Source: Azadirachta indica (lineage: Eukaryota; Streptophyta; Magnoliopsida; Sapindales; Meliaceae). From it: a DNA stretch of 64,000 bases. The first letter of the stretch is position 1. Every line of letters starts with the position of its first letter. Shown here in pieces: positions 45,995 to 59,704 of this stretch. A program made the position numbers and the translations under genes. The notes under the pieces were generated by a model that was given only the letters and a program-made list of their open reading frames with translations, did no database searches and was not told the DNA's origin. The stretch is taken from positions 10,239,368-10,303,367 of the forward strand of contig CM040453.1 of the NCBI GenBank assembly GCA_022749755.1. Direction: 5' to 3'.

Positions 45995-47100
45995 GCATCT
46001 GACTGAAAGCATTTTGTTTGTTAAAAAATTTTGAAAAAATTGGGCATTAGTGTTCAACTTACTACATCATATGTTTTAGACTCTTGTTGTGTTGATTTTA
46101 CCATTCAACTTATAGTTTAATTAGTTATTTGAAACAACGAAATTCAATAATGTTAGGCTCGAAGCTGAACTTATAACCTGGGAAATGCCCGGCTGCTTAT
46201 TATAATTGATTGAATAATGGGGACCTAACGCATGTACCAAACTAATCTTGTAAGATGTAGCACATGAAATTGTCAAATAAAAATAAAAATCATATATTAC
46301 ATTTATTAGAGTCTATTGAAATCATGACTAACATAGAGTGCCTACTCTGACTTTAAGCATTAACACTAAATTTTAATTAATTATTTGTGTTTTCATATTA
46401 ATTTAAGTGATTTCTTATTAAACTTTTGTGCTCATAATATGAGTTTAAACTGTCTAATATAGTTTCATCTATTATAGTGAATCTTTATTTTTTGTGCCAA
46501 ATTTATATTGTACTGGTCTACTATTTTTTCTATAAGACTCGTATGCAAGGGAAACATCAATATTTAAACTATATGTGACCTGCAAATAGAATTTGATGCT
46601 AAGTTTTTGTAATACAAACTTATAATTGTTAAAACCCGTATTATACTAATGTGAAGTAGACTAAACATTTGTCGCATTTATTGTGAATAAAACATGAAAT
46701 ATATAACATATATTGTTTAACTTTGTGAAGGATTTTGTATTGAGTTTGAGTGAATGAAGGCCTTCCTATCAACGTTTCGAACAAAATTTTATTTTTTATA
46801 ACATAGTGTCTAGTTTCTTTTAGGGCTTTTAATATGGTATTCATGCATATATTACTCTCACCAATTCTACACATATCTTTTAAACACCTCCTCGTTTTAT
46901 GTATTGTAATGTAAAGTATTTGCTACTAATGTGAGATTATATTATTTGAGTTTCATAAGTTATTAAGCTTTCTTTTTTTTCGAGGGTGAAAAATAAGAAA
47001 TTTATTGATTATATTGGATTTCTCTTTTGCACTCTACTAAGTATGATTGCTAAATTTACACACCACTGTTATGCATTGTGATTAATATAATTAATAAAAT
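45995..47100. repeat. Segmental duplication, tRNA-side flank copy 2
   Basis: Matches 39470-40560. The first part is the promoter-side DNA of the phytocyanin-like gene. The last part (gattatattggatttctctt) directly precedes the tRNA gene in both copies. No gene is seen; the minus-strand frame at 46641-46874 is not supported. Confidence 0.65.
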
Positions 47101-47121
47101 TAAAATACTTTTAAACATCAA

Positions 47122-47193
47122 GTCGTTGTAGTATAGTGGTAAGTATTCCCGCCTGTCACGCGGGCGACCCGGGTTCGATCCCCGGCAGCGGCG
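47122..47193 (+). tRNA. tRNA-Asp (GTC), second copy
   Basis: Identical to the tRNA at 40563 except for one substitution in the 3' acceptor strand (CAGCGGC in place of CAACGGC). This turns a T-A pair into a T-G wobble and leaves the cloverleaf intact. Anticodon GTC and the A and B boxes are unchanged. Confidence 0.95.
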
Positions 47194-47392
47194 AAATTAA
47201 TTTTTTATTTATAAAAGAAGAATCCTTTGACAATTTTCTTTTCCTAGAATGACCTGATATTACTGACCAAAAGCATTTATAAGAAAAGCTAACACATTCT
47301 ATATATGAATTGATTCCAGTTCCACATTGAATATTTATTTTGATCATCAAAAGCTTAAAAAGAAATATTTACACAAATAAATGAAATTAGCT

Positions 47393-47470
47393 TCGCTAAT
47401 TCACTATGGCTGCTGCAAACTCTTCCAAGTCTTGCTTTATATCTCAAAATTCCAGCAGTTGATGAATATT
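47393..47470 (-). pseudogene. Class III peroxidase 3' fragment
   Basis: On the minus strand STAGIL, then a lightly broken RYKARLG and a CAGCAGCCAT segment align to the end of the peroxidase at 60298-61373 ([13 protein letters not shown]...FAAAMV). Part of the sequence between is deleted. It lies about 200 bp after a tRNA-Asp gene, just as the intact peroxidase end lies about 230 bp after a decayed tRNA-Asp. The linker aaaagcttaaaaa is shared as well. Confidence 0.5.
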
Positions 47471-47479
47471 TCATTGAAG

Positions 47480-49407
47480 ATTTTCAGAAGCTTTCGCAAG
47501 AGAAAGGCAGAGTCAGCCATTTCTATGGAAATAATTTCTTCTCCTATTTTTTTCATTGTTTTTAACAATATATATATATAATGACTTTTAAGTTAAGATC
47601 TACCTTTTTTTTTTTTTTTCTAAAAAGGCAAAGACCATTCCCTAATTTATTTTCAATAATAAGCAGTGTTAATGTTAGAACTCGTTTGGGATTTCTCTTA
47701 AAAGATGTAAAAGTAAAATTTATAGTTCAAAGTTATCTTAAGTGTATCACAAATTTATAATACTAGATTTAAGATGGAAAATAATTGGTTTTTAAAATAT
47801 GATTATAAATAACAATTTTATTTTTCAATATAATATTAAATATATCTATTTAAAATTATAAAAATTCAAAATCTGATTGTAAAATAATTATTAAAATTTG
47901 ACTCTAATTAATAAACAAAATTATTAAAATCTAAATATTTTTTATTATTTTAACATATAATTAAAAATTTTATATTTTCTCTATAAATTATTTTAAATAT
48001 TTTAGCTATAAATTGTTTTTTTGATTTATATACCAAAGGTACAAAACTGTTTTGAAAATTTATAACACTTTTAAAAATAAAATTTATAGACATTTAACTG
48101 ATTTTTTGAACAATTAATTAATTTTTTAGCATGGTAAAATCATATTATTTTACAATTTACAAAAATCTCATACTACCCTTAGTCGCTCAATGAACAATTA
48201 ATGTCTCGCGTGGGTTTATTGTTGAAAAACGATCAATAGTTTATTTTATAATTTTAATTAAATTTGTTGCTAAAAAAGTAATAAAACTATTTATTTCATA
48301 ATCTACTAGGTTCTAACAGTAGCTTTTGTGAGTAAGAAAGTAATTACTTTTGAGAAGCCACTTGTCAAATAATTTATGATTATATTTAATATGATTTTTA
48401 AATTTTTTATTGAAACCTCAATATTGTTTAAACACGAAACAAAAATTATATTTTATATTTACATAAATCATAATTTTATTTGTCATCGTAACTATAGTTT
48501 TCATGCATTATTAAAATGCTTTAATACTGAAATTTATCAAACCACAACAATTTCACCAAATATTTGATGTTTTTCTTCACGGCTGATTATTTATTGAACA
48601 CTATAATAATAAATTACTTTATAAGCCTATTAATGCTAAAGGATCGACCATGAACTTGAGTACAAGGCCAAGTTGAAACTAGAACAATATAGTTTAACTA
48701 GGTTTATTATGACTCAAATAATGAGTTATACCGTGAAACATAATAGGGTATCAAGTAAATTCTTTCCACCTTTAAAAAAAAAATAAAGGTAAATTCATTC
48801 CACAGCAAATACATAACAATTTCATAATCACGATTAATAGTTTTTTAAGACATGCAAAATGTGTATTTTCAAGTTTTTTTATTATTCTTATCAATTTAAT
48901 TTTGTTCAAACCTGTTGCTATAAAAAAAATGTTCTGGCATAAGGGTTAGATATCGTAAACAACATAAAACATATCAATGCTTAATATTTTAAGTTGATAC
49001 AAATAATAATAGTTTAAGTTCATGTATAATATATATTTGACCTAAATTATGTACATTCATATTTATGGTATAACTGTAATTATTTTAACTTTTTTTTGTT
49101 GTTATTTCTATTTTTTTTGTTGCATATTTTAATTTTTTTATTTTTTAATTTGTCTTAAATTTAAAAAATTAAAAATTACAAGAAAAACAATTGTACCATA
49201 TAACAGACACCGATAATTTTTTTTCATAGTTTAAAATATAAAATTCGTAATATCAAAGTTCTTGCACTTTTTCATAGATTAAAGTTTTTGTTTCAAGTAT
49301 AGTTTTAGTTACAAAATCATATAAATACGATAATATTGATCAACAACACAATTTTTACTGTGGGTGATAGTCAGTTGAGTTGCAAAATTTTTTTCGAATG
49401 TATAAAA
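47480..49407. other. AT-rich DNA inside the duplication, no gene seen
   Basis: Relative to copy 1, where ctaacaagagattcaaatat is continuous, about 2.1 kb (roughly 47300-49408) is extra at this locus. Apart from the peroxidase fragment I see only AT-rich sequence. The start (gaactcgtttgggatttctc) resembles the end of a MITE, but no partner end is clear. Confidence 0.45.
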
Positions 49408-49680
49408 GTATATTTGAGATTCAAATATCAATCATATCATAATTAAAAAAATATATTAATATAATAATTTTTATAAACAAACAAAATAGAGAATAAATAA
49501 ATAAAATCTTTTGAAAAGAGACCGAAGGTAGGGGCCGAAAGTGATTTTGTATTTTCCTACTCTTTGGTCACCTTTTTATCCGTTGTTGGTTTCAAGGTTT
49601 CAACTAGGAAGTTTAATATATATTTCAAGGCAAGTTGTTAATTCATGATGTTATTGAATTGGATGGAGTGTAATAGGACA
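49408..49680. repeat. Duplicated spacer block, copy 2
   Basis: Near-identical to 40780-41050 (gagaccgaaggtaggggccg; ggtttcaactaggaagttta). Between here and 50315 there is no gene, although ATGGAGAACAAATATAAGCA at 50210 opens a short frame that breaks after about 20 codons and has a 5'-UTR-like lead-in. Confidence 0.7.
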
Positions 49681-50314
49681 TTTTAAATGCTATCATAAGA
49701 TTATTGTATTGTAATTTTATCCTTTAAAGTATATTTAAGAATAAAATATTGTAATTAATATTTAATATAGTCATTTGCTTGGAAATGAAAATACAAATTA
49801 TATAATCAACATTAGCATTTAAATACAATCAATTGTATTTCAAATATTTTAACTATTGTACTCTTAAAATTAAGTAAAAGTATAACAATAACAAATATAT
49901 AATTTTAATGATAAAAATTTCTAACTTTTATCTGCATTTAATATTTCATCAGTACTACAAAAAAAAAATATAACTTATAATTTATCTTGTAAATGCCAAA
50001 ATTTGAACACTCTTTCATGTATAAATTAGTTGAATTGCTAGTTCTGTATTGATAAAATTTTAAAAACGTGTTGATATTAAATATATGAGACATAACCTAT
50101 AATACATTCTAATCACAAAATATCCATATCTCATCTTACAAAAGAGCGCCATTTCACTTTTCATCTCATTCAGAAAAAGATTCTCTCCCATAAAAAATTG
50201 CTAGAGATATGGAGAACAAATATAAGCAATATGACAAGCATCAAGATCCAATCTTTCAAGATAGCAATTTTTGCTAGTTAGTGCATTGGTTACACTCTCA
50301 TCAATTCTTGTTGC

Positions 50315-52260
50315 AGCTTTTAGTGAATATTGTCAATAACTTATAGCTAGAAGATAAGTTTTTCATGATAAATTGGTGAAAGTAGTTATGCCATATTACT
50401 CTCACATAAGTAAAAATAAGATACGTAGAACTGCTCAAATTTATAAGGATTGTATGAAAGTGACTCAAAATATTAAATAAATTATATCATGATGTAAATG
50501 AATAATTTTACAAGAGAATAATAGCAATTTTATACTTTTAATATTTTTTTTGTACAAATGTGAGTATTAATTAACAGTTATTCGTATAAATTTCCATTCT
50601 ATTTTGAAGATTTTGTCAAATTTTATCGCATGTTTTTACCAATATTAAATGGCAAGAATAAAAATACTTCTTGTGAAAGCATTTCCAAAGAAATTGAAGC
50701 TAAATAGAAAGTAATTAAAAATAGAGGAAGACATCCTAACATTAACCTTTGTTGATACCAGATTTCATCATTTAATATTAATTAGTGAATTTGCTTGTAT
50801 GCAGGAAAAAGATCCTTTTCTTCTTTTTTTCTTTTTCTTATATACTTCTTATTTTCTTAAGTTTTCGAGAATATTAATCTTAGTTGACTTTTAATTATAG
50901 ATAATTAAAGATTCTAATTTATCTTTAACTCTCATGAAATAAGACTTTTTCAAATTGACTCTATCAGGCTTAGCCTTAGCAAAAAATTTTGATTAAAATT
51001 TTTATAAATTTAAACCTTTACCTTTTATCTTTTGGACCTTTCTTCTTTATTATGAATCTAGTAATTATTTTATTAAGCTAATATACAGGTAAAAAATTAA
51101 CTTAATTTTGCATGTTGGAAAAACGGTGCATCAATCTCTAATATTTCTCTTTTAACACTTCGTTCTAATGCTTAGTCAACTTAAAATATTATGCATTGGT
51201 ACATTTTACACGGTTTACCTAATATTAATGTTGACACAAATAATACTTTATCAAAAACAAAAATATTAGATATTGAGAAACAAATTATCAAACTCAACTG
51301 ATCGTTCCCATCAATTTAGAAACCAGTTTTTGAAAGCAATTTTAAAAAATAAAAAAAATAGACATACTAATCCTTAGTTCAAATGTATGTAGTCAATCTA
51401 TGAATTTTATTAATGGTTATATTTGTCAGTGTCATTTGGAAATAACAAACATAATTTACTAATTTTACAGCAGAGTCCACACGGTTTTCATATCAGTCAA
51501 AAACTTCAAAATGCTCCCCATTATTTAAAGCCCAAATAGCTTTCAATTACTTATTTAATTCAATAATTTACAATTATATTTCATTATCGAAGTTTGGAAG
51601 TTGAATATTCCTCATTATTTCCACCAAAAAGCAAGTCAAATAGTATCCATTAGCTTGTAAATTCAACAATGCTGTTCTATGTTTCTTCTTAGTAAATCAA
51701 AGGGAATTTCTTGTTACATTCATCTAAACTTTTATATTTTAAAATTTTTACTTAATCGTTTCAAGTTTTTTTTTTTTTTACAATTTTTTAATTTTTACGT
51801 AATATTTTAGTTATGTATAGTTAATTCACTTGGCGTGTTGTTACATTTGATGCAACATAAACAAATTTTTAATTAAAAATTATATATTCAATTATAAGAA
51901 ACATTTAATAAATTATTTTCCGGTGCAAATAGGAGTAATTTACGTAAAGAATTTAAAAACTAAAAGATTATCGATATAGATTGAAAATTGCCATTAATCT
52001 AGCTATTAATTAAAAGTGAAGTAATTAAAAGTGGATTTTCTGCTCACTCCTACAAAGTGCAGCCTCATGGTTAAAAACATATTAAAAATGAAAGATAGCA
52101 TACTATTCAAAGAAGTCGTATTTTTCAGAATAAAATAAATTTTTTCTATTTAATTTAATATTATTAAGTGGATTATTCTTAAATTACTATAATTTCTACC
52201 TATTTTTTAAAACAAAATAAAACTAATTAAAGCTAATATTGCTTTAAGAAGAATATACTT
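50315..52260 (+). repeat. Large inverted repeat, left arm
   Basis: Diverged match, in reverse orientation, to 57150-58475. Landmarks include agtccacacggttttcat here against atgtgaaaaccgtgtggact there, caaagggaatttcttgttac against gtaacaagaaattccctttt, and ctcatggttaaaaacatatt against aatatgttttggaccatgag, in mirrored order. The arms flank the receptor-kinase gene. The arm contains one copy of repeat R (50400-50770). Confidence 0.75.
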
Positions 52261-52490
52261 AATGATTAAACTTAATACTATCCTAATAGATTTTATAAGA
52301 TATAATATATCAATTATTTGCTTTCCTACAACAAAGTTAGGAGAATTATATTAAGCATAAAATTGTGAGTTAGACAGATATTTTGAATTAATGTTGCTTG
52401 TTGACTTCACCCGGATTTGCACTATAAAGTTCTTAATTGCATCATTGTAGTTTCATCTTTTCTGATTTCATCCTTGTTTTCTTATTATCA

Positions 52491-55482
52491 ATGGAATCAT
52501 TTTTCAATAATAGAACACAAGTTTGCTCCCTTGTTCCTCTGATCCTATTTCTTATTTTAAATTTTTCAGTGCTCAATATCTCTTCTAGTTCTATTGAAGA
52601 AGCTCATGCTCTTCTCAAATGGAAAACAAGCCTTTCTCAAAATCAGAATCACTCTTTATTTTCTTCATGGAATCTTTATCTTGTTAATGCATCCAATGTT
52701 TCTTCCCACTCCAAAACAAAACTAAGTTTGTGTTCTTGGTTTGGAATTTATTGCAACCATGTTGGCAGAGTCATTGGAATAAACCTAACAAGTATAGGTT
52801 TAAAAGGTACGCTTCATGAATTCTCGTTCTCATCCTTTCCTCATCTTGCATACCTTAATCTCTTCTCGAATCAATTCTTTGGTTGCATCCCCCCTCAAAT
52901 TGGTAACCTCACCAAGCTTAAGTATCTTGATATATCATTTAACCAATTTTCTGGGAAGATACCACAAGAAATTACACTCTTAACTTTTTTAAAGGCTCTT
53001 TACCTTGACTTGAATCAATTGCATGGCGCAATTCCACCAGAAATAGGAAACCTGAAATCTCTTAGGTATCTAAACTTTGCTAACAATCATCTTACTGGTG
53101 TCATTCCTCTTTCAATTGGTAATTTAAGTAATTTAAGAGCTTTATACCTCTACCGCAATAAGCTTTTTGGTTCTCTTCCACCTTCACTTGGTAATTTGAG
53201 CAGGTTAGAAAGTTGGTTTCTTTATTCTAACAATCTTTCAGGTTCCATTCCTATGGAAATATGGAGCTTGAAGTCTCTTATTGAAATAGATTTTAGTCAA
53301 AATCAATTTTCTGGTCTTTTATCTCCTTCTGTTGGTAATTTGAGCAATTTAAAGTACTTACAACTGGGGAACAACAAGCTATTTGGTTTCATTCCTCAAG
53401 AAATAGGAAATCTCAAGGTTCATAGCCTTCATTTACGCAACAACCGGTTCATTGGGTATCTGCCCAATAATATTTGTCAAAATGGATTACTTGAGCACTT
53501 ATCTGTAAGTGATAACAATTTTATAGGTCCAATCCCTATAAACTTAAGAAACTGTAAAAGTTTGGTTAGAGCACATCTTGAAAGAAACATTTTCATTGGA
53601 AATATATCTGAGGATTTGAGCATTTATCCAAACCTGACTTTCTTAGACCTTAGCAACAATAATTTTTACGGTGAAATCTCATCCAAGTGGGAAAAATGCC
53701 AAAAATTAACTACTTTAAATATTTCAAGAAATAATATCACTGGAAGCCTACCAATTGAGATTGGAAAGTTTTCTTCATTACATGCACTTGACTTTTCTTT
53801 AAATAATATAGTTGGGGAGATTCCAGTGGAACTTGGAAAATTAACATCTCTAAGCAAACTCCTTTTGAATGGAAATCAGTTTTCTGGTGGTATACCTGAA
53901 GAACTTGGTTCACTCACTGAACTTGAGTACCTTGACTTGTCTGAAAATAAATTGAACAGTTCAATCCCAAAATGTCTAGGCTACTTGATGAAATTGTACT
54001 ATTTAAATTTAAGCAATAATGAGTTTAGTGAAGAAATCCCCATTGAAATAGAGAAGTTAGTTCACCTTTCAGAGTTAAATTTGAATCATAACTTTCTTAA
54101 AGGTGAGATACCATATCAAATATGTAATTTGCAAAGCTTGGAGAACTTGAATCTCTCTCATAATAATCTCTCCGGTTTGATTCCAAGTTGCTTTGAGAGA
54201 ATGCATGGCTTGTCATGCATTGACATATCATATAATGAGTTAGAAGGTCCAATTCCTAATAGCACAACATTTCAAGATACTCCATTGGAAACATTACAAG
54301 GAAATAAAGGATTGTGTGGCAATATTACAGGATTGCCGTCTTGCAAAGCTGTCACTTCAAACAAGCACTCCTCAAGGAAAAAATGGCTGATAATTGTTTT
54401 CCCTATTTTAGGAGCACTTTGTGTTTCAATTGTGGTAATAGCAACGTTTATTTTGTCTCGGCAAAAAAAGAGGAACTCGCAAATGCAACAAAGTAGTCGC
54501 ATAAACCCTTCAACGCTATTTTCGGTGCTAAATTTTGAAGGAAAAATTTTGTACGAACAAATCATTAGTGCGACAAATAATTTTGACATCCAGTATTGTA
54601 TTGGAGAGGGTGGACAAGGAAGAGTTTATAAAGCAGAACTACCATCTGGAGACATTATAGCGATTAAGAAATTTCACTCACCACTTTCATCTGAAATTAC
54701 TGATCAACAAGAATTTTGGAACGAAATCAAGACATTGTCTGAGATTCGTCATCGAAATATTGTGAAATTTTATGGTTTTTGTTCACATGCTCGAGACTCT
54801 TTTCTAATTTATGAATATCTTGAAAGAGGTAGCTTGTTCGCAATTCTGAGCAACGAAGTAGCAGTTGAACAATTTGGTTGGAGAATGAGATTGAACGTGA
54901 TAAAAGGTGTAGCTAATGCATTGTCTTACTTACACCATAATTGTTTGCCACCAATTATCCATCGAGACATATCAAGTAAGAATGTATTACTCGATTTAGA
55001 ATATGAAGCTCATGTTTCAGATTTTGGAGTTGCTAAGTTTCTCAAGCCTGACTCATCTAATTGGACCGAACTTGCAGGCACATATGGATATGTTGCACCA
55101 GGTATATAGTTATATTCAAATTTATGTGGTATGTGTAGTAGATATATAACTATACAAATAAATCTTATCATACTAATTTTACCCTGTAGAGCTTGCTTAC
55201 ACGATGAAGCTTACTGAAAAGTGCGATGTGTATAGCTTTGGCGTGTTAGCATTGGAAGTGATCAAGGGCAATCATCCAAGAGACTTCCTTTCCTCAGTTT
55301 CATCTCCATCTTCCAACATCAACATAGCACTTAACGAAATTTTAGACCCTCGGCTTCCATCTCCCTCCGTCAACCTTCAGCGCAAATTGACATCAATCCT
55401 AGAGATTGTGTTTTCATGTTTAGATGAGAGTCCAGAAGCCAGACCAAATATGGAGAAAGTTTGTCAACTCTTACATATGTAA
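52491..55482 (+). CDS. LRR receptor-like kinase (MIK2-like), two exons
   Basis: 967 residues from exons 52491-55101 and 55190-55482. The intron (GT at 55102, AG at 55188-55189) splits the Glu codon of the APE motif, where this family usually has an intron. A signal peptide is followed by an LRRNT domain ([13 protein letters not shown]), about 20 leucine-rich repeats, a membrane segment ([20 protein letters not shown]) and a kinase domain with [11 protein letters not shown] (P-loop), AIKKF (lysine), [13 protein letters not shown] (RD-type catalytic loop), SDFGVAKF (DFG) and GTYGYVAPE. All key kinase residues are present. An ATG at 52437 is in frame but would put a second hydrophobic stretch before the signal peptide, so I prefer 52491. 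Relatives perceive extracellular peptides in defence or development. The family is large and the ligand is unknown. Confidence 0.93.
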
Positions 55483-57149
55483 CTAGACTTAAATTCTCTT
55501 TCTTTGTTACTCTGTATCTTTTATTATAGTTACTCTGTATCTTTTATTATAATTATGAATAAAAGTATTCTCATGAGCAAATATTTCCCTTCTCTTGTCT
55601 TTTTCTTTGTTTGTTGGCAAATTTTTGGTTGCAAGAACTCACATGGAGGATTCTATATCTTTTATTAAATGTAACCTATTACATCTCTGAATCAATCATC
55701 AAAGAATTTAATACACAATTATGTAAGTTACCAGTCACAGTGCTACTCAAAATATAGTCAATGATACTTCAATTGCATTGTAACTATTGATGTAATTGAT
55801 CAACTAAATCTAATATTGATATCATCGTATTTTGCACGATCTAATGACATTGATATTACATTATTAAATTCTCAAACAGACAGAACAAAGCCTCACTGAT
55901 TCTCAACCATTTGAATATCTTAATCACAGTGAATATGATGACAAAAGCCTGTTTGGTTAAAGTGGAAAATGCTCGGTGGAAATGAATTGTACATACAACG
56001 CATGCTCAATTTCTTTGATAGTCAACATATGTTTGTTTTCTTGACTGAGATTAGGTGGAAACTGCTCTGAATTTGATTATTCTTGGACATTAACAAACAT
56101 TAATTTAAATTATTTTTTTTTATATTTTAAGTTTTATATATAATATTTAGACTAGTAAGAAAGAAAATAAAATTTCGTTACTATTACCCAAATAAAATTT
56201 CTCTCAATTTTTGGTGAAAATATATTTCGAATTTGATTTCTCCATGCTAATTTTAGAGAATTTCTTTGATTTTTACTTGCACAATGTTTATATTTTCAAT
56301 CACTTGATCTAGTGAAGCTACGTTGGTTTAGTAAAACTATGTTTTTTTTAATTTTTACAGCGGAGTGGTTTGAACAGTTCCATTCTAGAACACAAGTGTT
56401 CTTTTTTTTTTAAAAAAAAAAGAGTATTTATGTTTACCCTTAGACAATTACAAGAAGAGAGAAATAGGCAAAAAGAAAGAAGAATTACAAAGAAATCCAT
56501 AATTAATCCCAGCACTTAACAAAACACTAGCAGCATTTCTAACTTAACAAAAGCATTAAATATACAAGTAAGATTAACACATGCTATCAATTGATTCAAA
56601 GTCAACATGTTGATCGTTAAAAGCTTAAAAAAAATTAAACAAACACATTTACAATAGCAGCAACAATGGAAGAATGAGGGAATGCAACCCTAGAAGCAAA
56701 TAATTGTTATATTATATTGTATAAAAACTATTAGAATAATATTCAATTTAATCATTAATTACTATTCTATTATATATTATATTCAGAACATGAATTTTCG
56801 TTGCTCTCATATCTTTCAGGAAACATATCTAACAGTTAATTTTTCCGGCTAACATGGGTTTACTATGTGATTCTTTTCAACGATCGATGTCCACGTATCA
56901 TTTCCAAATTAATAGCCTTCTTTCTCATTATACCAATGGTTTTCCTTGTTACTGGTTTTGTTAGTTTTTTTTCTGTTTTCCTTCTTCTTACTCTATGGTT
57001 TTATTAAAGAGTAAGACTCATCATATCTCTGATTAATTATAATTAATTATTTCTTCCTTTTTCTTAAATAAATTAGTCTTGTTTTTCAAGACTCATTCAA
57101 AAAAGAAAATAAATTTAATCAGTAAGTATATTTTTTGAAAAAAATAGTA
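55483..57149. other. 3' flank of the receptor kinase, no gene seen
   Basis: After the stop, tattatagttactctgtatc-type sequence is repeated twice (about 55505-55550), probably within the 3' UTR. At 56577-56650 a segment (atgctatcaattgattcaaa ... aaaagcttaaaaaa) matches 60117-60180, next to the peroxidase end. No coding region is seen. Confidence 0.5.
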
Positions 57150-58475
57150 TTAGCTTTATTTAGTTTATTTTCTTTTTAAAAAATATGTAAAGTTAATACT
57201 ATTATAAGAAGAAATACATTTAATATAAGATTAAACTAAATATTCTAATCTTATTCTAATAAAAATGACGTCCTTGTATAATGTGTTATCTTTAATTTTT
57301 AATATGTTTTGGACCATGAGATTGTAGTTTATAGAAGTGAGTAGAAAATTAACAGTTTACTTCTGATCAACAGTTAAGATTGACAACTTTCGATCTAAAT
57401 TGATCGTAATATCGTAATTTTATAATTTAATTCTTTACGGGAATTATTCCTATTTGCACCGAAAAATAATTTATTAAATACTGCATCTAATGTGACAACA
57501 AGCCAAGTCATTAATTACATATAACTTAAAATATGACGTAAAAATTAAAAAACTCTAAAAAAAGTACTTCAAACGATTAAGTAAAAAATTTAAAAAATAT
57601 AAAAGTTAACAGTTTAGATGAATATTGTAACAAGAAATTCCCTTTTGTTTATTAACAAATACTGCTAAATATTTATGAGTTTTTTTCAAGATAGTCAAAG
57701 TAAAAAAACACTGAGAGAGAAATGAATTGAACCATGGTTGAATTATTTATCAGTTAGAACACCATTGTTGAATACTTGAATTTACCAGCTTATGGACAAT
57801 ATTTTATTTGCTTTTTTGTGGAAATAATGAAGAATATTCTACTTCCAAACTTCGAGAATGAGATTTAATTGTAAATTATTATGATTTAACCAGGAATTTA
57901 AATCCATCTGAGTATTAAATAATGGAGAGTCTTTTGATATTTTCTTGTTTGATGTGAAAACCGTGTGGACTCTGCTCTAAAATTAGTAAATTATATTCCC
58001 TAGATCCAAATGACACTGATTTGATTGACCATATACATTTGAGCTAAGCATTAATAAGTTTATTTATTTTTATTTTTTAAATTGCTTTCAAAAACTGTTT
58101 TCTAAATTGATGGGATAATAAATTATTATTTGTATCAACATGTGATAAAATTTCGCCAATAAAATTTGACAAAATATTCAAAATAGAATAGAAATTTATG
58201 TGAATAATTATTAGTTCATATTTATAATTGTAAAAGGTACTGAAAGCATAAATTGATATTATTCTTTTCTAAATTTGTTCATTTAGATTATAGAATATAG
58301 TAATTTATTTAATTTTTTGAGTCACTGTCCCACAATCTTTTTAAATGTGAGCAATTCTATTTAGAACAGTTTATGAATGTCAAGGTAATATGGTGCAGTT
58401 ACTTCCACAAATTTATCATTAAAAACTTTTCTTAATTTGAACTATAAGTTGCAGACAACATTCACTAGACAACTT
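57150..58475 (-). repeat. Large inverted repeat, right arm
   Basis: Inverted, diverged copy of 50315-52260, somewhat shorter because of internal deletions. It includes an inverted copy of repeat R at about 58140-58390. No gene is seen. Confidence 0.75.
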
Positions 58476-59452
58476 TCCACTTTTGTACATAACCTTCTCA
58501 TAAATCACTTTTAATTTTGCTTCACATTACTCAATAAAATGGTGAGTTTCTATTAATAGCAAAGGTAAAAGCACAAGATCTTTAATTAAAAAAAAAAAAG
58601 AATCACTCCCTGGTAACCAATAAAAATGCATGCTTTATTTAAATATTGGATTTCGATTGTCTCATTGTTTATATTTTTTGTTTATCTTTACTGACTTTCG
58701 ATAGGAATTTTTTTTTTTTTTAACCAGAAAAAGAGGAAACTAGAGCTCTTTTATAGGATGAGATATAAATACTTTGTGAGTTAAAACTTATTACATGTTA
58801 AGTTTCATTTATTTGACATCAAAAACATTTCTCGGAAACTAACTACTCAATTAATTATACGTGAAAGATGAGTCCAAAATCTATCATATACGAGAGACAT
58901 CAATAATTATATTTTTTTTGCAAGTGCCAATAAAGTATTATATGTAGATAAAATCATGAGAAGTTTGAAAGTTATCATCAATTAAAGTATATATATGATA
59001 TCATTTATTTCGTCTATATAAGCTTTCAGTAGTTGGTTTTTGCAAATTGATGCTAATTGAACACGGTATTGAAGCCTTGATACCAACAACGAATAAAAAG
59101 ATTATCAAAGACTGGGCAAATGCAAAATCCCTTTTGGACCCTACCTTGGGTCTTTTTCCCAAATGATTTGTCAAAGGATTTTCTTGAACAATACGGAACT
59201 AAATTAAAGTTAATTTGTCGTAAAAATATCAAAAATAATATATATAAAAATAAAAAAATTTTGTTAAATATTTTCAGCAACTTATTGTTCAAAGACAATG
59301 TGTTGCGATAAATTTATAGAAGTAATTGTGTCATACAACTCCAACATAAATTAATTTATACTTTTAGATAGAATTGTTCAAATTTAGAAGGGTGATTATG
59401 GCTAGTTGGTAGTTCAAAACGTTAAACAATTTATTATATTTTAATAGTATAC
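58476..59452. other. Intergenic DNA, no gene seen
   Basis: AT-rich. Overlapping short frames on both strands at 59053-59311 have no family resemblance. Confidence 0.45.
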
Positions 59453-59691
59453 CTCAGGTGGAGCCAAACTAAATTACTGGGGGTCAAAATAGTTGAAAAG
59501 GAAAGTTAAGTAGATAGTATTTTAAAAATAATAAATAAATTAAGGAGTAAATTGATAACTATTTAAAATATAAGGACTTATATATAAATTTTAAAAATAG
59601 ACTAAAAATATTATAATAAAAAAATTTTAAAAATTTATGGAGCCTGGGAGCGACTGAACCCTTCAAACTCTAGAGATGCTCCGCCCCTGAG
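59453..59691. mobile_element. MITE-like element with terminal inverted repeats
   Basis: It begins ctcaggtggagcc and ends gctccgcccctgag. The ends are imperfect inverted repeats (ctcagg..ggagc). The interior is AT-rich without coding capacity. Short length and TIRs fit a nonautonomous DNA transposon. The target-site duplication is unclear (tat on both sides at best). Confidence 0.6.
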
Positions 59692-59704
59692 TATGCCGAT
59701 AATT

